Below are positions 18,510 to 27,318 of a DNA stretch of 64,000 bases, one piece after another (position 1 is the first letter of the stretch; the number at the start of each line of letters is the position of its first letter). The position numbers and the translations under genes were made by a program. The stretch is taken from the NCBI RefSeq assembly GCF_003856525.1, contig NZ_RJVQ01000013.1, positions 53,161 to 117,160 of the forward strand, read 5' to 3'. This DNA comes from Vibrio viridaestus (lineage in GTDB: Bacteria; Pseudomonadota; Gammaproteobacteria; Enterobacterales; Vibrionaceae). The notes under the pieces are model-generated. The model ran no database searches. It saw nothing but the letters and a program-made list of their open reading frames with translations, and was not told the origin of the DNA.

Positions 18510-19384
18510 GCGCCCTTCGCGATCTCGATAAAATGTTCTAATACCGCAGACTGGCTATCCTTTCTCCATACCAACTCGATATTGATTGGTAAATTGAGAT
18601 CCTCAAGTTCAATAATAGAAAGACCAGATGGCAATCCCTTGAGTACCGTTCGGGGAACGATAGTGCACCCCACGCCAGACGCCACGAGGGATAACATGGT
18701 GATTGCATCACTTCCTTTCTCAATAATACGTGGCTCTAATCTCCGCTGCGCAAAAAATTGGAGTAACTGATCGTGAAAGATGGGGCTCTTCTCTCGCTCA
18801 AACCAGATAAATCCCCAATCTTGAATATCTCTCAGGTAACGAGGTTTTTGCTCAAGTAATGGAGAATCTGACGGAACCACCAATGCCAGAGAGTCTTCGT
18901 ACAATATCATAGAGTTTAGTTCGGGTAATGCTGGCGGCAACATCAAGATTCCAGCATCCAAACGCCCCTTTAAGATCGCATCAAGTTGAGGACCTGAAAG
19001 TAAGGTATCAACATCTAGCATTACTGCAGGAAACGCTTTCCGATAGCGTTTTAAGAGCTGGTTTATCTGCTCTAACCACAGAATCATAACGGTCACTCCA
19101 ATACTCAACTGACCTTCTAAACCCTGTCCTACTTTTTTCGCTTTATTTTTGGCTTTATCGAGCTGAGCCAGGACATCTTGAGTATCTTGCAAAAAGATTT
19201 CACCAGCCGGTGTAAGTTCAACACCAGATGAATGGCGTAAAAATAAAGGACAACCAATATCTTCTTCTAATAACTTGATTTGTCTTGTCAATGCAGGCTG
19301 AGCGATATGAATCGCTCGGGCTGCAGCGGAGAAAGATCTCGCCACTGCGATCGCATGAAAATAGTGAATCTGTTTTAAATCCAT
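18506..19384 (-). CDS. LysR family transcriptional regulator
   Basis: This 292-residue regulator has the LysR N-terminal helix-turn-helix (residues 1-60, ARSFSAAARAIHIAQPALTRQIKLLEE-like, with LTRQIKLLEEDIG as recognition end) and a periplasmic-binding-like effector domain (about 90-290). It is divergent from the M20 amidohydrolase gene at 19488 and most likely activates it. The shared 103-bp gap contains CACAC-ACC-GTGTG, a possible LysR-type dyad. The effector is probably a substrate or product of the hydrolase, by analogy with other divergent LysR pairs. Confidence 0.9.
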   Translation of the reverse strand: MDLKQIHYFHAIAVARSFSAAARAIHIAQPALTRQIKLLEEDIGCPLFLRHSSGVELTPAGEIFLQDTQDVLAQLDKAKNKAKKVGQGLEGQLSIGVTVMILWLEQINQLLKRYRKAFPAVMLDVDTLLSGPQLDAILKGRLDAGILMLPPALPELNSMILYEDSLALVVPSDSPLLEQKPRYLRDIQDWGFIWFEREKSPIFHDQLLQFFAQRRLEPRIIEKGSDAITMLSLVASGVGCTIVPRTVLKGLPSGLSIIELEDLNLPINIELVWRKDSQSAVLEHFIEIAKGA

Positions 19385-19430
19385 ATCAAATTGCTATTGG
19401 AGGGTAATAAATTAACTATTTTTATTATCG

Positions 19431-19443
19431 CACACACCGTGTG
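19431..19443. promoter_or_regulatory. Dyad in the lysR/amidohydrolase gap
   Basis: CACAC-ACC-GTGTG is a perfect 5-bp dyad with a 3-bp centre, in the divergent gap. It is short, so it is only a candidate LysR site. Confidence 0.3.
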
Positions 19444-19487
19444 ACACTGCTAAATATCGCCGAATAAGTTTTATAGAGGAATTATTT

Positions 19488-20663
19488 ATGCAGACGTTTC
19501 TTGAATCATGTCTTGATGATCTTATTGCCCTGCGCAAAGATTTACATCAACACCCAGAACTGGGGTTTGAGGAGGTTTATACATCGACAAAAGTCAAAAG
19601 CATTCTCAACGAACTGAAGATTCCATATGTAGATGGCTTGGGTCATACCGGTCTCGTTGCCACTATCCATGGAACTCAACCAGATAATGGTAAAAAAATT
19701 GGCTTAAGAGCGGATATGGATGCACTGCCAATGACCGAGAAGACAGACCACTCTTACTGCTCGAAACATGCTGGACGCATGCATGCGTGTGGTCACGATG
19801 GTCACACAACCATATTGATCGGTGTCGCCAAATATCTTGCTCAACATAGAGATTTTTCTGGAACGATTTATTTGATATTCCAACCGGCAGAAGAAGGATT
19901 GGGGGGCGGAGATGCCATGGTAAAAGATGGATTATTCGAGCGATTCCCAATGGATGCCGTGTACGGACTACATAACTGGCCTTATCTCGAAGCAGGAAAA
20001 ATTGCGGTCGTCGATGGCCCCGCGATGGCATCCTGTGACCGATTAGATATTACCGTCAATGGGCTGGGTGGACATGGTGGTGCAACACCTCATTTAACGA
20101 TAGACCCTATTAGAGTCAGCGCCTCTCTGGTTCAATCTCTGCATACCATCATTAGCCGCGAAGTCGCGCCCTCCGATCAAGCGGTTTTGAGTCTATGTGC
20201 AATTCAGTCTGGTGAATTAAACGCTTTTAATGTCATCCCCGAAAAGGCGTATCTGAGTGGGACCGTCAGAACGTTCTCACCTCAGGTTCAGGATGATATT
20301 GAAGCGGCGGTTAACAGAATATGTGCAGGAGTCGGATCAAGTTACGGCGCTCAGATTGATGTCAATTATCAGAGAATTTATCCGGCAACAATTAATACTT
20401 CCCAGTGCAGCCAGTTGGTAAGAGAAACGATAGAGAACGTTTTTGCGCCGGGAACACTCGACAATTCAGTCTCACCCAGTTTAGCCAGTGAAGACTTTTC
20501 ATTCCTGCTTAATGCCTGTCGCGGTGCCTACATTTTTCTAGGTAGTGCCAGACATGAAAATGATGAGCCTTTGCACAGTCCAAATTATGATTTTAATGAT
20601 AATGTGATTATTACAGGAGCAACGTTACTTGCTTCTGTCGCATTGAGAGCTTTGGAGTCATAG
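19488..20663 (+). CDS. M20 family amidohydrolase (hippurate hydrolase/aminoacylase-like)
   Basis: This 391-residue cytosolic metallopeptidase belongs to the M20D group, which cleaves N-acyl or N-aroyl amino acids (hippurate hydrolase, indole-3-acetyl-amino acid hydrolase, AbgB-like). It shows the metal motif HACGHDGHT (near residues 98-106), the PAEEGLGGG glutamate pair (about 130-138), the lid/dimerisation segment GLGGHGGATPH and the C-terminal SEDFSFLL and PLHSPNYDFND motifs. AGAGGAA serves as ribosome site. It is flanked by a divergent LysR gene and, on the other strand, the LIV-type ABC importer. Its C-terminus resembles the partial hydrolase at the left edge of the window. Confidence 0.9.
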   Translation: MQTFLESCLDDLIALRKDLHQHPELGFEEVYTSTKVKSILNELKIPYVDGLGHTGLVATIHGTQPDNGKKIGLRADMDALPMTEKTDHSYCSKHAGRMHACGHDGHTTILIGVAKYLAQHRDFSGTIYLIFQPAEEGLGGGDAMVKDGLFERFPMDAVYGLHNWPYLEAGKIAVVDGPAMASCDRLDITVNGLGGHGGATPHLTIDPIRVSASLVQSLHTIISREVAPSDQAVLSLCAIQSGELNAFNVIPEKAYLSGTVRTFSPQVQDDIEAAVNRICAGVGSSYGAQIDVNYQRIYPATINTSQCSQLVRETIENVFAPGTLDNSVSPSLASEDFSFLLNACRGAYIFLGSARHENDEPLHSPNYDFNDNVIITGATLLASVALRALES

Positions 20664-20677
20664 GTAACCCAAAACGA

Positions 20678-20702
20678 ATAGCGCTCAATGACTGAGCGCT
20701 AT
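20678..20702. terminator. Hairpin between convergent amidohydrolase and livF
   Basis: A perfect 10-bp stem ATAGCGCTCA/TGAGCGCTAT with a 5-nt loop lies between convergent genes. No strong T-run is seen on either strand, so terminator function is likely only from position. Confidence 0.5.
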
Positions 20703-20775
20703 GGTTCTTAGAACGATATAAATTCTCTATTTCGTGATGGTTTCATTCCTTCACTCTGGTTAGCCACGCGATTCA

Positions 20776-21495
20776 TTAGGCCGCTCGACCGCCAAGGTAG
20801 AGTTCACGAATTTCAGGATCGTTAAGTAAGTCTTTGGCTTTACCTTCAAGAGCCACTTGTCCCATCGCTAGAACATAGGCCCTATCCGACATTTTCAAAG
20901 CTTCGATCGCATTTTGTTCTACCATCAAAATCGTGACTTGTTCCTGCTCGCGTATTTTAACGATAGCATCAAATACATCCTGTAGCATTTTAGGTGACAG
21001 CCCAGCAGAAGGCTCATCCAATAATAAAATCGATGGCGACGGCATAAGTGCTCTGGCAAGCGCGAGTATTTGTCTCTCTCCACCGGACATAGACGAGGCA
21101 GAGTCAGACCACTTTTTCTTTAGGATAGGATATTGCTCGCACAGCTCCTCAATTCTTTGCTCTTTCTCTTGTGGACTCATAAATAAGCCCCCGGTATGCA
21201 AATTCTCTTTTATCGATAACTGAGTAAAAACATTATCTGTCTGAGGAACAAATCCCATCGAGCATTCGCGAGTTTTTCGGTGAACCGGAAGGTGGCCAAC
21301 CGACTTTCCCTGCATAGAAATATCACCTTCACGAGGAAGTAAAAACCCCGCTATAGTTTTGAGTAACGTTGATTTACCACACCCATTCGGCCCCAGGAGA
21401 GTAACAATCTCACTCTGCTGTGCATGTAAACTGATACCATTGAGAATATTGATTCCTGGGGTGTAGCCAGCAACGAGATCCTTCACTTCAATCAT
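20776..21495 (-). CDS. livF: LIV-type ABC transporter ATP-binding protein LivF
   Basis: This 239-residue ATPase belongs to the LivF family. It has Walker A GPNGCGKST, the signature MSGGERQILALARALM and Walker B ILLLDEPSAGLS. Together with LivG it powers uptake through the LivHM permease. The gene starts inside the last codons of livG (4-bp overlap), implying translational coupling. It is the last gene of the five-gene importer operon. Confidence 0.93.
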   Translation of the reverse strand: MIEVKDLVAGYTPGINILNGISLHAQQSEIVTLLGPNGCGKSTLLKTIAGFLLPREGDISMQGKSVGHLPVHRKTRECSMGFVPQTDNVFTQLSIKENLHTGGLFMSPQEKEQRIEELCEQYPILKKKWSDSASSMSGGERQILALARALMPSPSILLLDEPSAGLSPKMLQDVFDAIVKIREQEQVTILMVEQNAIEALKMSDRAYVLAMGQVALEGKAKDLLNDPEIRELYLGGRAA

Positions 21496-22271
21496 ACCGC
21501 CTCCTGCATTTCACTAAAGTTACCGCCAAGGTAAGCACTGAGGACTTCCTTATTTTTCGACAAATCTTCCGGTAAACAATCTGCCACAATATCGCCTCGA
21601 TTTAATACGATACAGCGATGGCACAATTCGCGAATAAACTGCATATCATGCTCAATAATAATCAGAGAAAGACCTTTGCTATTTAATCTAACTAGGGTAT
21701 CAACAATACTTTTTCTTAGATTGGGATGAACACCAGCCATAGGCTCATCAAGCATAAGTACGTCAGGTTCACCCATCAATGCACACGCAATACCTAATAA
21801 TTTCTTCTGACCGCCAGAAATAGCAGAGGCTGGTAGATGGCTGACTTTTGTCAGTAACAGTTCTTCAAGAATCGCTTTTGCCTTATGCTTTATTTTAACG
21901 TCAAGCTCGGTCATGGCTCGTGTTTTGAACAGGTTTTGCCATAAATTGTGCTGTTGCGTATCGGCCGCCATCACGACTTCCAGAACCGACATTTTTGATG
22001 GCATAGAAGGTAACTGGAATGTGCGAGCAATCCCAGTGCGAATAATTTCATGAGGTTGGCATTTCTCCACATTGACATCTTTAAGAGCTATTTGCCCCCC
22101 GTCTGCGGGAGTAAAACCAGAAATAACATTCAGTAGCGTGCTTTTGCCCGAGCCATTTGGACCCAGCAAACCTAATATCTCGCCCTTTTCTAACGAAAAG
22201 GAAATATTCTCTAGCACATGATTTCCGCCAAATGATTTTGAAATATTGGTAACATTCATTAAAGAACTCAT
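21492..22271 (-). CDS. livG: LIV-type ABC transporter ATP-binding protein LivG
   Basis: This 259-residue ATPase has Walker A GPNGSGKST, the signature ISGGQKKLLGIACALM and Walker B VLMLDEPMAGVHP, followed by the longer LivG-type C-terminus (HRCIVLNRGDIVADC). It overlaps livM by 4 bp and livF by 4 bp. Transporters of this class carry branched-chain amino acids but also urea, short amides, aromatic compounds and other amino-acid-like solutes, so the name reflects family and not proven substrate. Confidence 0.93.
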   Translation of the reverse strand: MSSLMNVTNISKSFGGNHVLENISFSLEKGEILGLLGPNGSGKSTLLNVISGFTPADGGQIALKDVNVEKCQPHEIIRTGIARTFQLPSMPSKMSVLEVVMAADTQQHNLWQNLFKTRAMTELDVKIKHKAKAILEELLLTKVSHLPASAISGGQKKLLGIACALMGEPDVLMLDEPMAGVHPNLRKSIVDTLVRLNSKGLSLIIIEHDMQFIRELCHRCIVLNRGDIVADCLPEDLSKNKEVLSAYLGGNFSEMQEAV

Positions 22272-23152
22272 CGTATTTCCCTCACTTGTTCAGGTATTAA
22301 TCCATCCGACTTTTTCAACAAACATAAAAGTAGAATGAAGCCAATGAGCCCCAGACGAATAGCACCACTGGTATCCGCACTGATATTAAAAATATCTTTG
22401 GCAAATGGGATAAAGTTGTAAAGTAATTCGATAATCAAACTACCTACGAGTACCCCTGAAACTCGACCTATCCCGCCAATAATAACCATACTCCAAATCA
22501 CAAATGTTTCTGAAGAAAGGAGATAATCAGGACTGACATAATTCATATAGAGTGCCAATATCATTCCGGCTAGAGCGCCAATAATGCTACTCAATACCAA
22601 AGCCTGGCATTTGATCGATAGGACGTGATATCCAAGACACATGGCTAGTTGAGGCTCTTCGCGGATGAGTCTTAATGCCCGGCCAAATTTACTGATATAG
22701 ACTTGTCTGCATAGCAAAGCCGTTATGCAGAGAAGAACGGCAGTGATAACGAAAAAGATGTAGGACGAACCTGCGGTATCATTGAACCCACGAATTACTA
22801 TATGACTAATGCCTTGAGCCCCACCCGTCAGGTCATCTTCATTGAAAGCAATCATACGAATAATTTCAGCGACAGCCAACGTTGCGATCCCCCAATAATC
22901 TGCCGCCAGTTTGCGGCCTAGCATTCCTATCGCAAGAGCTAAAGTGGCCGCTATAACCAATCCTGCAAGAACAGAAAACAGTAGCGGAATATCCCACATC
23001 ATACCCATACCTATCGCGTAGGCTCCTATTCCCACAAAGGCGATGTGTCCAAAATTAAGTAGTCCCGTCCACCCAGCCTGAATATTCAGCGCTAAAGCGA
23101 CCAAACCATAGATTCCTGTCATGATGATGACGTGCAGTAAAAACTCAAACAC
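22268..23152 (-). CDS. livM: LIV-type ABC transporter permease LivM
   Basis: This permease has about nine to ten membrane helices and the LivM signature GWTGLLNFGHIAFVGIGAYA near the N-terminus. The start is taken as GTG at 23152 (VFEFLLHV), because an AAGGAG ribosome site sits 7 bp upstream and the codon overlaps the livH stop by 8 nt. A longer frame beginning at 23203 would overlap livH by 59 nt and lacks a ribosome site. The protein is then 294 residues. It pairs with LivH in the membrane. Confidence 0.9.
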   Translation of the reverse strand: MFEFLLHVIIMTGIYGLVALALNIQAGWTGLLNFGHIAFVGIGAYAIGMGMMWDIPLLFSVLAGLVIAATLALAIGMLGRKLAADYWGIATLAVAEIIRMIAFNEDDLTGGAQGISHIVIRGFNDTAGSSYIFFVITAVLLCITALLCRQVYISKFGRALRLIREEPQLAMCLGYHVLSIKCQALVLSSIIGALAGMILALYMNYVSPDYLLSSETFVIWSMVIIGGIGRVSGVLVGSLIIELLYNFIPFAKDIFNISADTSGAIRLGLIGFILLLCLLKKSDGLIPEQVREIR

Positions 23153-24038
23153 GATGCAGCTCCTTGCTAAATAAACCGTGAGGTCTGACAAGCAATGCGA
23201 CAATCAAAACGGTAAACGATATCGCGTTTACATACATCAGAGGGATATATAGAGGATCACCCCCGAATAACATGCCAAAATCGATAGTTGTCGCAAGTGT
23301 TTCGGTTAAACCAATTAAAGCGGCTCCAGCTACAGCGCCGACAGGATTGCCAAGCCCTCCCAATATCGCAGCAGCCAGAACAGGCAGTAGCAAATCGTTT
23401 CCCTGATTGATATAAGCGCTTGAGTTCAAAGCAAGTAAAGCCCCACCCAACCCCGCCAGGGCGCCAGCAATAAAGTTTACTAATGGGATAATAGTTTGAG
23501 CATTAACGCCCGATGCCTGAGCAAGAGCTTGATTACTGGCCAAAACACGAATAGATAAACCAAGTTTGCTACGAAATAGTAATAGCGAAAACAGGACAAC
23601 CGAAAGAAGCGAAATGGTTGTCGAAACAATTTGGTAACTGGATACTCTCACATCACCGAAAACAATAATTTTACTTATCGGTAAATTGTAGAGAATCGGT
23701 GATGATCCCATAACACCTAACATAATCGCAGTAATGACCATTGATACGGCCAATGAACCTATCATGGCATTGGCTGAACCCGATTTCGCCAATGTGGTAA
23801 ATACGGCGCGATGAAGTATTAGAGCGATAAGCCCACAAACAACGCAGGCACTCACCAGAGCTAGGGGAAATGGTAATCCTGACTGTAGTAATAAGGCGGT
23901 GCCATAGGCACCTACCATTGCGTACTGTACAAATGTAATATTGGGAAATTTCACCAAGCCATAAACTAGGCTGACGCTTAAAGCAATCAGTGATAAATCC
24001 GCAGTACGTATCAATACATCTGTAAGAAATTGCATCAT
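23145..24038 (-). CDS. livH: LIV-type ABC transporter permease LivH
   Basis: This 297-residue inner-membrane permease has about eight helices and the LivH family pattern LVNFIAGALAGLGGALLAL and AAILGGLGNPVGAVAGAALIGL. Two adjacent ATG codons (24038 and 24035) follow an AAGGAGG ribosome site, so either could be used. It is the second gene of the importer operon, 23 bp after the binding protein. Confidence 0.93.
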   Translation of the reverse strand: MMQFLTDVLIRTADLSLIALSVSLVYGLVKFPNITFVQYAMVGAYGTALLLQSGLPFPLALVSACVVCGLIALILHRAVFTTLAKSGSANAMIGSLAVSMVITAIMLGVMGSSPILYNLPISKIIVFGDVRVSSYQIVSTTISLLSVVLFSLLLFRSKLGLSIRVLASNQALAQASGVNAQTIIPLVNFIAGALAGLGGALLALNSSAYINQGNDLLLPVLAAAILGGLGNPVGAVAGAALIGLTETLATTIDFGMLFGGDPLYIPLMYVNAISFTVLIVALLVRPHGLFSKELHRV

Positions 24039-24061
24039 AAGATCCTCCTTACCTATTTGAA

Positions 24062-25174
24062 CTAACGCAGCTCAATTTTGCCCTCGGCAATTTTTACGCG
24101 CTTATAAGGTTGAGTGGTTCTCATATGGTCTTTATCTAGATTGAACGCACCGGTAATTCCTTCATATGAAGGGGCGATATCTTGCATTGCAGCCTGAACT
24201 TTATCTGGATCACTAGACTTCGCTGTTTCGATCGCCTTGGCTGCTAGCATCACGGCGTCATAAGCAAAACTTCCATAGGCGGATTGAGGCGCCTTGTGAT
24301 ATTCAGCGGTATAAGCGTCAACATAGTGCTTACCATCAGGCCCCAAACTTTGAACTTCCATACCTCGCTGACCGTTGGTGTATTCTTTCGGCGAATCTCC
24401 GGTACTCATAGTGAGATACTTTGCATACCATGGGGTTTGATTTAAGCCTAGCTGGTAAGCATCACGATTTAATACGATCGCATCTTGTCCGTAACTGGTA
24501 TAAACATAAACGTCAGGTTTTAAGCGACTCAATCGATCAAGTTCACTTCGGTAGGTTGGTTGGCCCATTTTATACAACACAGTACCCACGATTTTCCCAC
24601 CAGCCTCTTTGAAGAACTTCGAAAACTGTTTTACGGTTCCTTGTCCATAGGCACCATTGGGCGCAATCACAACGGCGCGTTTGTATCCGAGATCATAAAC
24701 ATCTTGGGCTGAGAATTGAGAAGAAAGGTTATCGAGCCCGATGACGCTGTAAGAATAATCACCGATGTTACGAATATCGGTACTGGTACCCGATATGTTG
24801 ATATGAATTCGTTTTTGCTGCTCCAGATACTGGCCAACTGGAATAGTCACACTCGAAGAAAAGGAACCAATAACAACAGGAACATTGTTCACTTGAACCA
24901 GTTTCTTCACCGCACCAAGTCCAGTCATAGGATTACCAGCAGAATCTTCAAAAATCACTTTTACCGGCTCACCAAGAACACCGCCTTTGTCGTTCAGCTC
25001 TTTGACCGCAAGCTCGATACCTCTTTGCTGATCGATACCGTTTTCTGAGCTGCCTCCAGTCAAAGGTAAAATCGCTCCAAGCTCGATATCTGCGTTGGCA
25101 AAGCCACTCACGAACACACCACTACTTAGGCTCATTGTGACCAAAAGGCTTTTAAAACATTTAGATTGCTTCAT
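24062..25174 (-). CDS. livK: LIV-type ABC transporter substrate-binding protein
   Basis: This periplasmic binding protein (370 residues from the chosen ATG) has a signal peptide MKQSKCFKSLLVTMSL ending at SGFANA|D, and a type I binding fold with ELGAILPLTGGSSENG at the mature N-terminus. The AGGAGAG ribosome site favours 25174 over an in-frame start 12 codons upstream. It is the first gene of the operon and faces the GntR-type regulator across a gap with two palindromic sites. The substrate is not certain; linkage with an amidohydrolase and a ProC-like reductase suggests an amino-acid conjugate or related amide. Confidence 0.9.
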   Translation of the reverse strand: MKQSKCFKSLLVTMSLSSGVFVSGFANADIELGAILPLTGGSSENGIDQQRGIELAVKELNDKGGVLGEPVKVIFEDSAGNPMTGLGAVKKLVQVNNVPVVIGSFSSSVTIPVGQYLEQQKRIHINISGTSTDIRNIGDYSYSVIGLDNLSSQFSAQDVYDLGYKRAVVIAPNGAYGQGTVKQFSKFFKEAGGKIVGTVLYKMGQPTYRSELDRLSRLKPDVYVYTSYGQDAIVLNRDAYQLGLNQTPWYAKYLTMSTGDSPKEYTNGQRGMEVQSLGPDGKHYVDAYTAEYHKAPQSAYGSFAYDAVMLAAKAIETAKSSDPDKVQAAMQDIAPSYEGITGAFNLDKDHMRTTQPYKRVKIAEGKIELR

Positions 25175-25243
25175 GAATCTCTCCTTGTCATGAATTCTGA
25201 CACTATGCACATGATCTTTGAGTGCAAAATCCTTAGTCTACGC

Positions 25244-25283
25244 AAAGTGCATTACAATGTGTATACACTTACTTATGCACTTT
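25244..25283. promoter_or_regulatory. Nested 40-bp operator upstream of the liv operon
   Basis: The core palindrome GTGTATACAC (25259-25268) sits exactly at the centre of an outer dyad AAAGTGCAT (25244-25252) and ATGCACTTT (25275-25283). Both share the centre 25263/25264. The core matches the site at 25534. It is a likely operator for the adjacent GntR/FadR-family regulator. Confidence 0.65.
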
Positions 25284-25533
25284 AAGCATCAGATATGCCA
25301 AGTTATAAGATCCCCTCCGACATCACTCTCTTGCTGTCACTAATTTTCTATCCCTCATTAACAGCTTAGTCATTGATAAAAATATAAATTAATCGTGTTT
25401 CTAGCGTGTAGGATGGGTGACAAAAAAATTATATAGGGTGTTACAATCAAGCCGTTTTATATAAAATTACATATCCGAGCACGGATCTATTTGGTGCATT
25501 GTTGCTCAAATTAGTGCGAAAATTTAAATTATA

Positions 25534-25547
25534 AAGTGTATACACTT
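25534..25547. promoter_or_regulatory. Operator palindrome upstream of gntR
   Basis: A perfect 14-bp palindrome AAGTGTATACACTT lies 82 bp before the GntR-type start codon. Its centre GTATAC pattern fits FadR-subfamily operators, and the same core occurs upstream of livK. Confidence 0.65.
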
Positions 25548-25629
25548 ATTTCTTGCGTTATATTTAGAGCTATGTTAGTTGTAAAAAAAGCGGTGAGTTA
25601 TCTCACTGTCATCGGGAAGGAAAGTTATT

Positions 25630-26349
25630 GTGGCAGAAAGCAAGCGAGGCACTCGTAAGGCTGATAGCGTTGATAAAGTTTATTCAGAATTAAAAACATT
25701 ATCGATAGACTATTATTTTAAACCTGGAAAGAGAATTAATGAAGTTGAATTAGCTCAGAGGTTTGGTGTATCTCGAACTCCTATAAGAGAAGCACTTAAC
25801 CGTCTTGCGAAAGAAGGCTTTATGTATTTTGTTCCAAATAAAGGTTTTTATGCTCGAGATATGACACCTAAAGGTGTTCATGAATTATATGAATTAAGAG
25901 CAATTATAGAGCAAGCCTCATTCCAGTTAGCATGCCAAAGAGCGTCAGATGAAGATATCGAAAAAGCGGCTCAAATATGGGAAGAGAGTTGCCGTACCTT
26001 GCCCGAACCCGAGCAAATAACGGATTGGACTCCAGTTGCCCTGATTGATGAAAAATTTCATATGGCAATTGCAAAAATGGCTAATAACTCAAGACTTTAC
26101 GAGACACTTGAAAGTCTAAATGCATTAAGTCGATTTTACAGAAGAATCGATCTTGAAACACCTAACCGAAGAAATAATGCTTACGATGAACATGTTGAAA
26201 TAATTAAAGCACTACGTAATAGAGATATTGAACATGGTGTTAAATTATTAGAAAAACATGTTTCTTTAAGTTCACAACATGCTGTTAGTGTAACGAAAGA
26301 AGGACTAGCAAGAATATTTATTGGCGATATTAGCTTAGACGATATTTAA
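25630..26349 (+). CDS. GntR family regulator, FadR/FCD subfamily
   Basis: This 239-residue regulator has an N-terminal winged helix (about 10-75: NEVELAQRFGVSRTPIREALNRLA) and a C-terminal FCD ligand-binding domain (about 85-220) with ELYELRAIIEQAS and conserved histidines in DEKFHMAIA, DEHVEIIKAL and LLEKHV. It starts with GTG behind GGAAGGAAAG. It is divergent from the liv operon and leads the VOC and ProC-like genes. Two GTGTATACAC palindromes in the gap are its probable operators, so it may control both directions. Confidence 0.92.
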   Translation: MAESKRGTRKADSVDKVYSELKTLSIDYYFKPGKRINEVELAQRFGVSRTPIREALNRLAKEGFMYFVPNKGFYARDMTPKGVHELYELRAIIEQASFQLACQRASDEDIEKAAQIWEESCRTLPEPEQITDWTPVALIDEKFHMAIAKMANNSRLYETLESLNALSRFYRRIDLETPNRRNNAYDEHVEIIKALRNRDIEHGVKLLEKHVSLSSQHAVSVTKEGLARIFIGDISLDDI

Positions 26350-26405
26350 ATATATTCAAACCAGCTAATATATTTATTTTTAATAATTACAATGGATTTA
26401 AAAAT

Positions 26406-27305
26406 ATGGATATTAGCGAAAAACAAAGTTTGAGCTTAGATCATATTCTATTAACTGTAAAAGATTATTACTCTTCATATGAAAACTTAATTAAAATAGG
26501 TTTTCAAATGACACAAATAAGTAATCACCCTTGGGGAACAGCCACAAGCTTTGCCGTATTTCAAGGAAACTTCATTGAATTAATCGGTGTTATTGACGAA
26601 ACAAAATTTGGTATTAATGCTACAAATGGTTTTTGCTTTGGCCGACAAATGAATACATTCCATGCAAAAGGCGAAGATGGCATATCAATGATTGCCTTGC
26701 ATTCAAAAGACACGGTAGGCGATTACTCTGAACTCAATAAACGTCACAACGAAACTCAAGGTATTGTCGATTTTCGTCGCACCATTACTCTGGAAGATGG
26801 TACTCCGGATGACGTAGTAGTTACCATCGGACTCTTCCTTGATTCTCAGCATACCGAAGCATCCAGCTTTATTTGTCATCAACACAGACCCGATCTCATT
26901 TGGAAAGATGAATGGATGGTTCACCCTAATGGCGCTATCAAAATTGAGGCGCTGACTTATGTTGGAGATGATCTGTCCTTTCTCGAGGATCGTTGGACGA
27001 AAGACTATGGTTGTATTGAGAAGACGGAGACATCTTTGGAGGTCGACACTCAGTCAGGCTTATTAAAAGCCGTTTCACCATCAGTATTCCAACAAACCTA
27101 CTCGCAAATAGATCTGCCCATATCTAACAATCCGACTCCACATGTAGCAGCCGTCACTATATCAACCGTCTCACTCGAACCATTGATTGCTATATTGGAT
27201 AATAATGGAGTCCCCTACTTTAGCGATCACAATCGAGTATTGGTGTCTCCTACATATGCAGGAAACGTCATACTTGAATTTATTCCATTGCAGGCAGCTA
27301 ATTAA
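26406..27305 (+). CDS. VOC (glyoxalase-like) family protein
   Basis: This 299-residue protein begins with the vicinal-oxygen-chelate pattern SLDHILLTVKDY and has an NFIELIGVIDE strand carrying the usual metal-ligand glutamate (about residue 60). Two VOC modules are likely, the second from about residue 150. Family members are metal-dependent lyases, isomerases or dioxygenases. No assigned reaction is evident. It lies 56 bp after the GntR gene and 13 bp before the ProC-like gene, so the three probably form an operon. A longer open frame of the next gene overlaps its 3' end and is not its start. Confidence 0.78.
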   Translation: MDISEKQSLSLDHILLTVKDYYSSYENLIKIGFQMTQISNHPWGTATSFAVFQGNFIELIGVIDETKFGINATNGFCFGRQMNTFHAKGEDGISMIALHSKDTVGDYSELNKRHNETQGIVDFRRTITLEDGTPDDVVVTIGLFLDSQHTEASSFICHQHRPDLIWKDEWMVHPNGAIKIEALTYVGDDLSFLEDRWTKDYGCIEKTETSLEVDTQSGLLKAVSPSVFQQTYSQIDLPISNNPTPHVAAVTISTVSLEPLIAILDNNGVPYFSDHNRVLVSPTYAGNVILEFIPLQAAN

Positions 27306-27318
27306 TAAAGGAATGACT

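Larger units (their letters stand above)
25175..25629. other. Divergent control region between the liv operon and gntR
   Basis: No gene is seen in about 455 bp. It is AT-rich and contains two related palindromes with core GTGTATACAC, near the liv end (25244-25283) and near the gntR end (25534-25547). Both divergent promoters probably lie here. Confidence 0.7.

Noticed and set aside
23153-23203. A longer LivM starting at 23203
   Set aside because: It would overlap livH by 59 nt without a ribosome site. GTG at 23152 has AAGGAG 7 bp upstream.
27187-27318. A 44-residue N-terminal extension of the ProC-like protein
   Set aside because: It overlaps the VOC gene, lacks a ribosome site and is not ProC-like. 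The ATG at 27319 has AAAGGA at good spacing.
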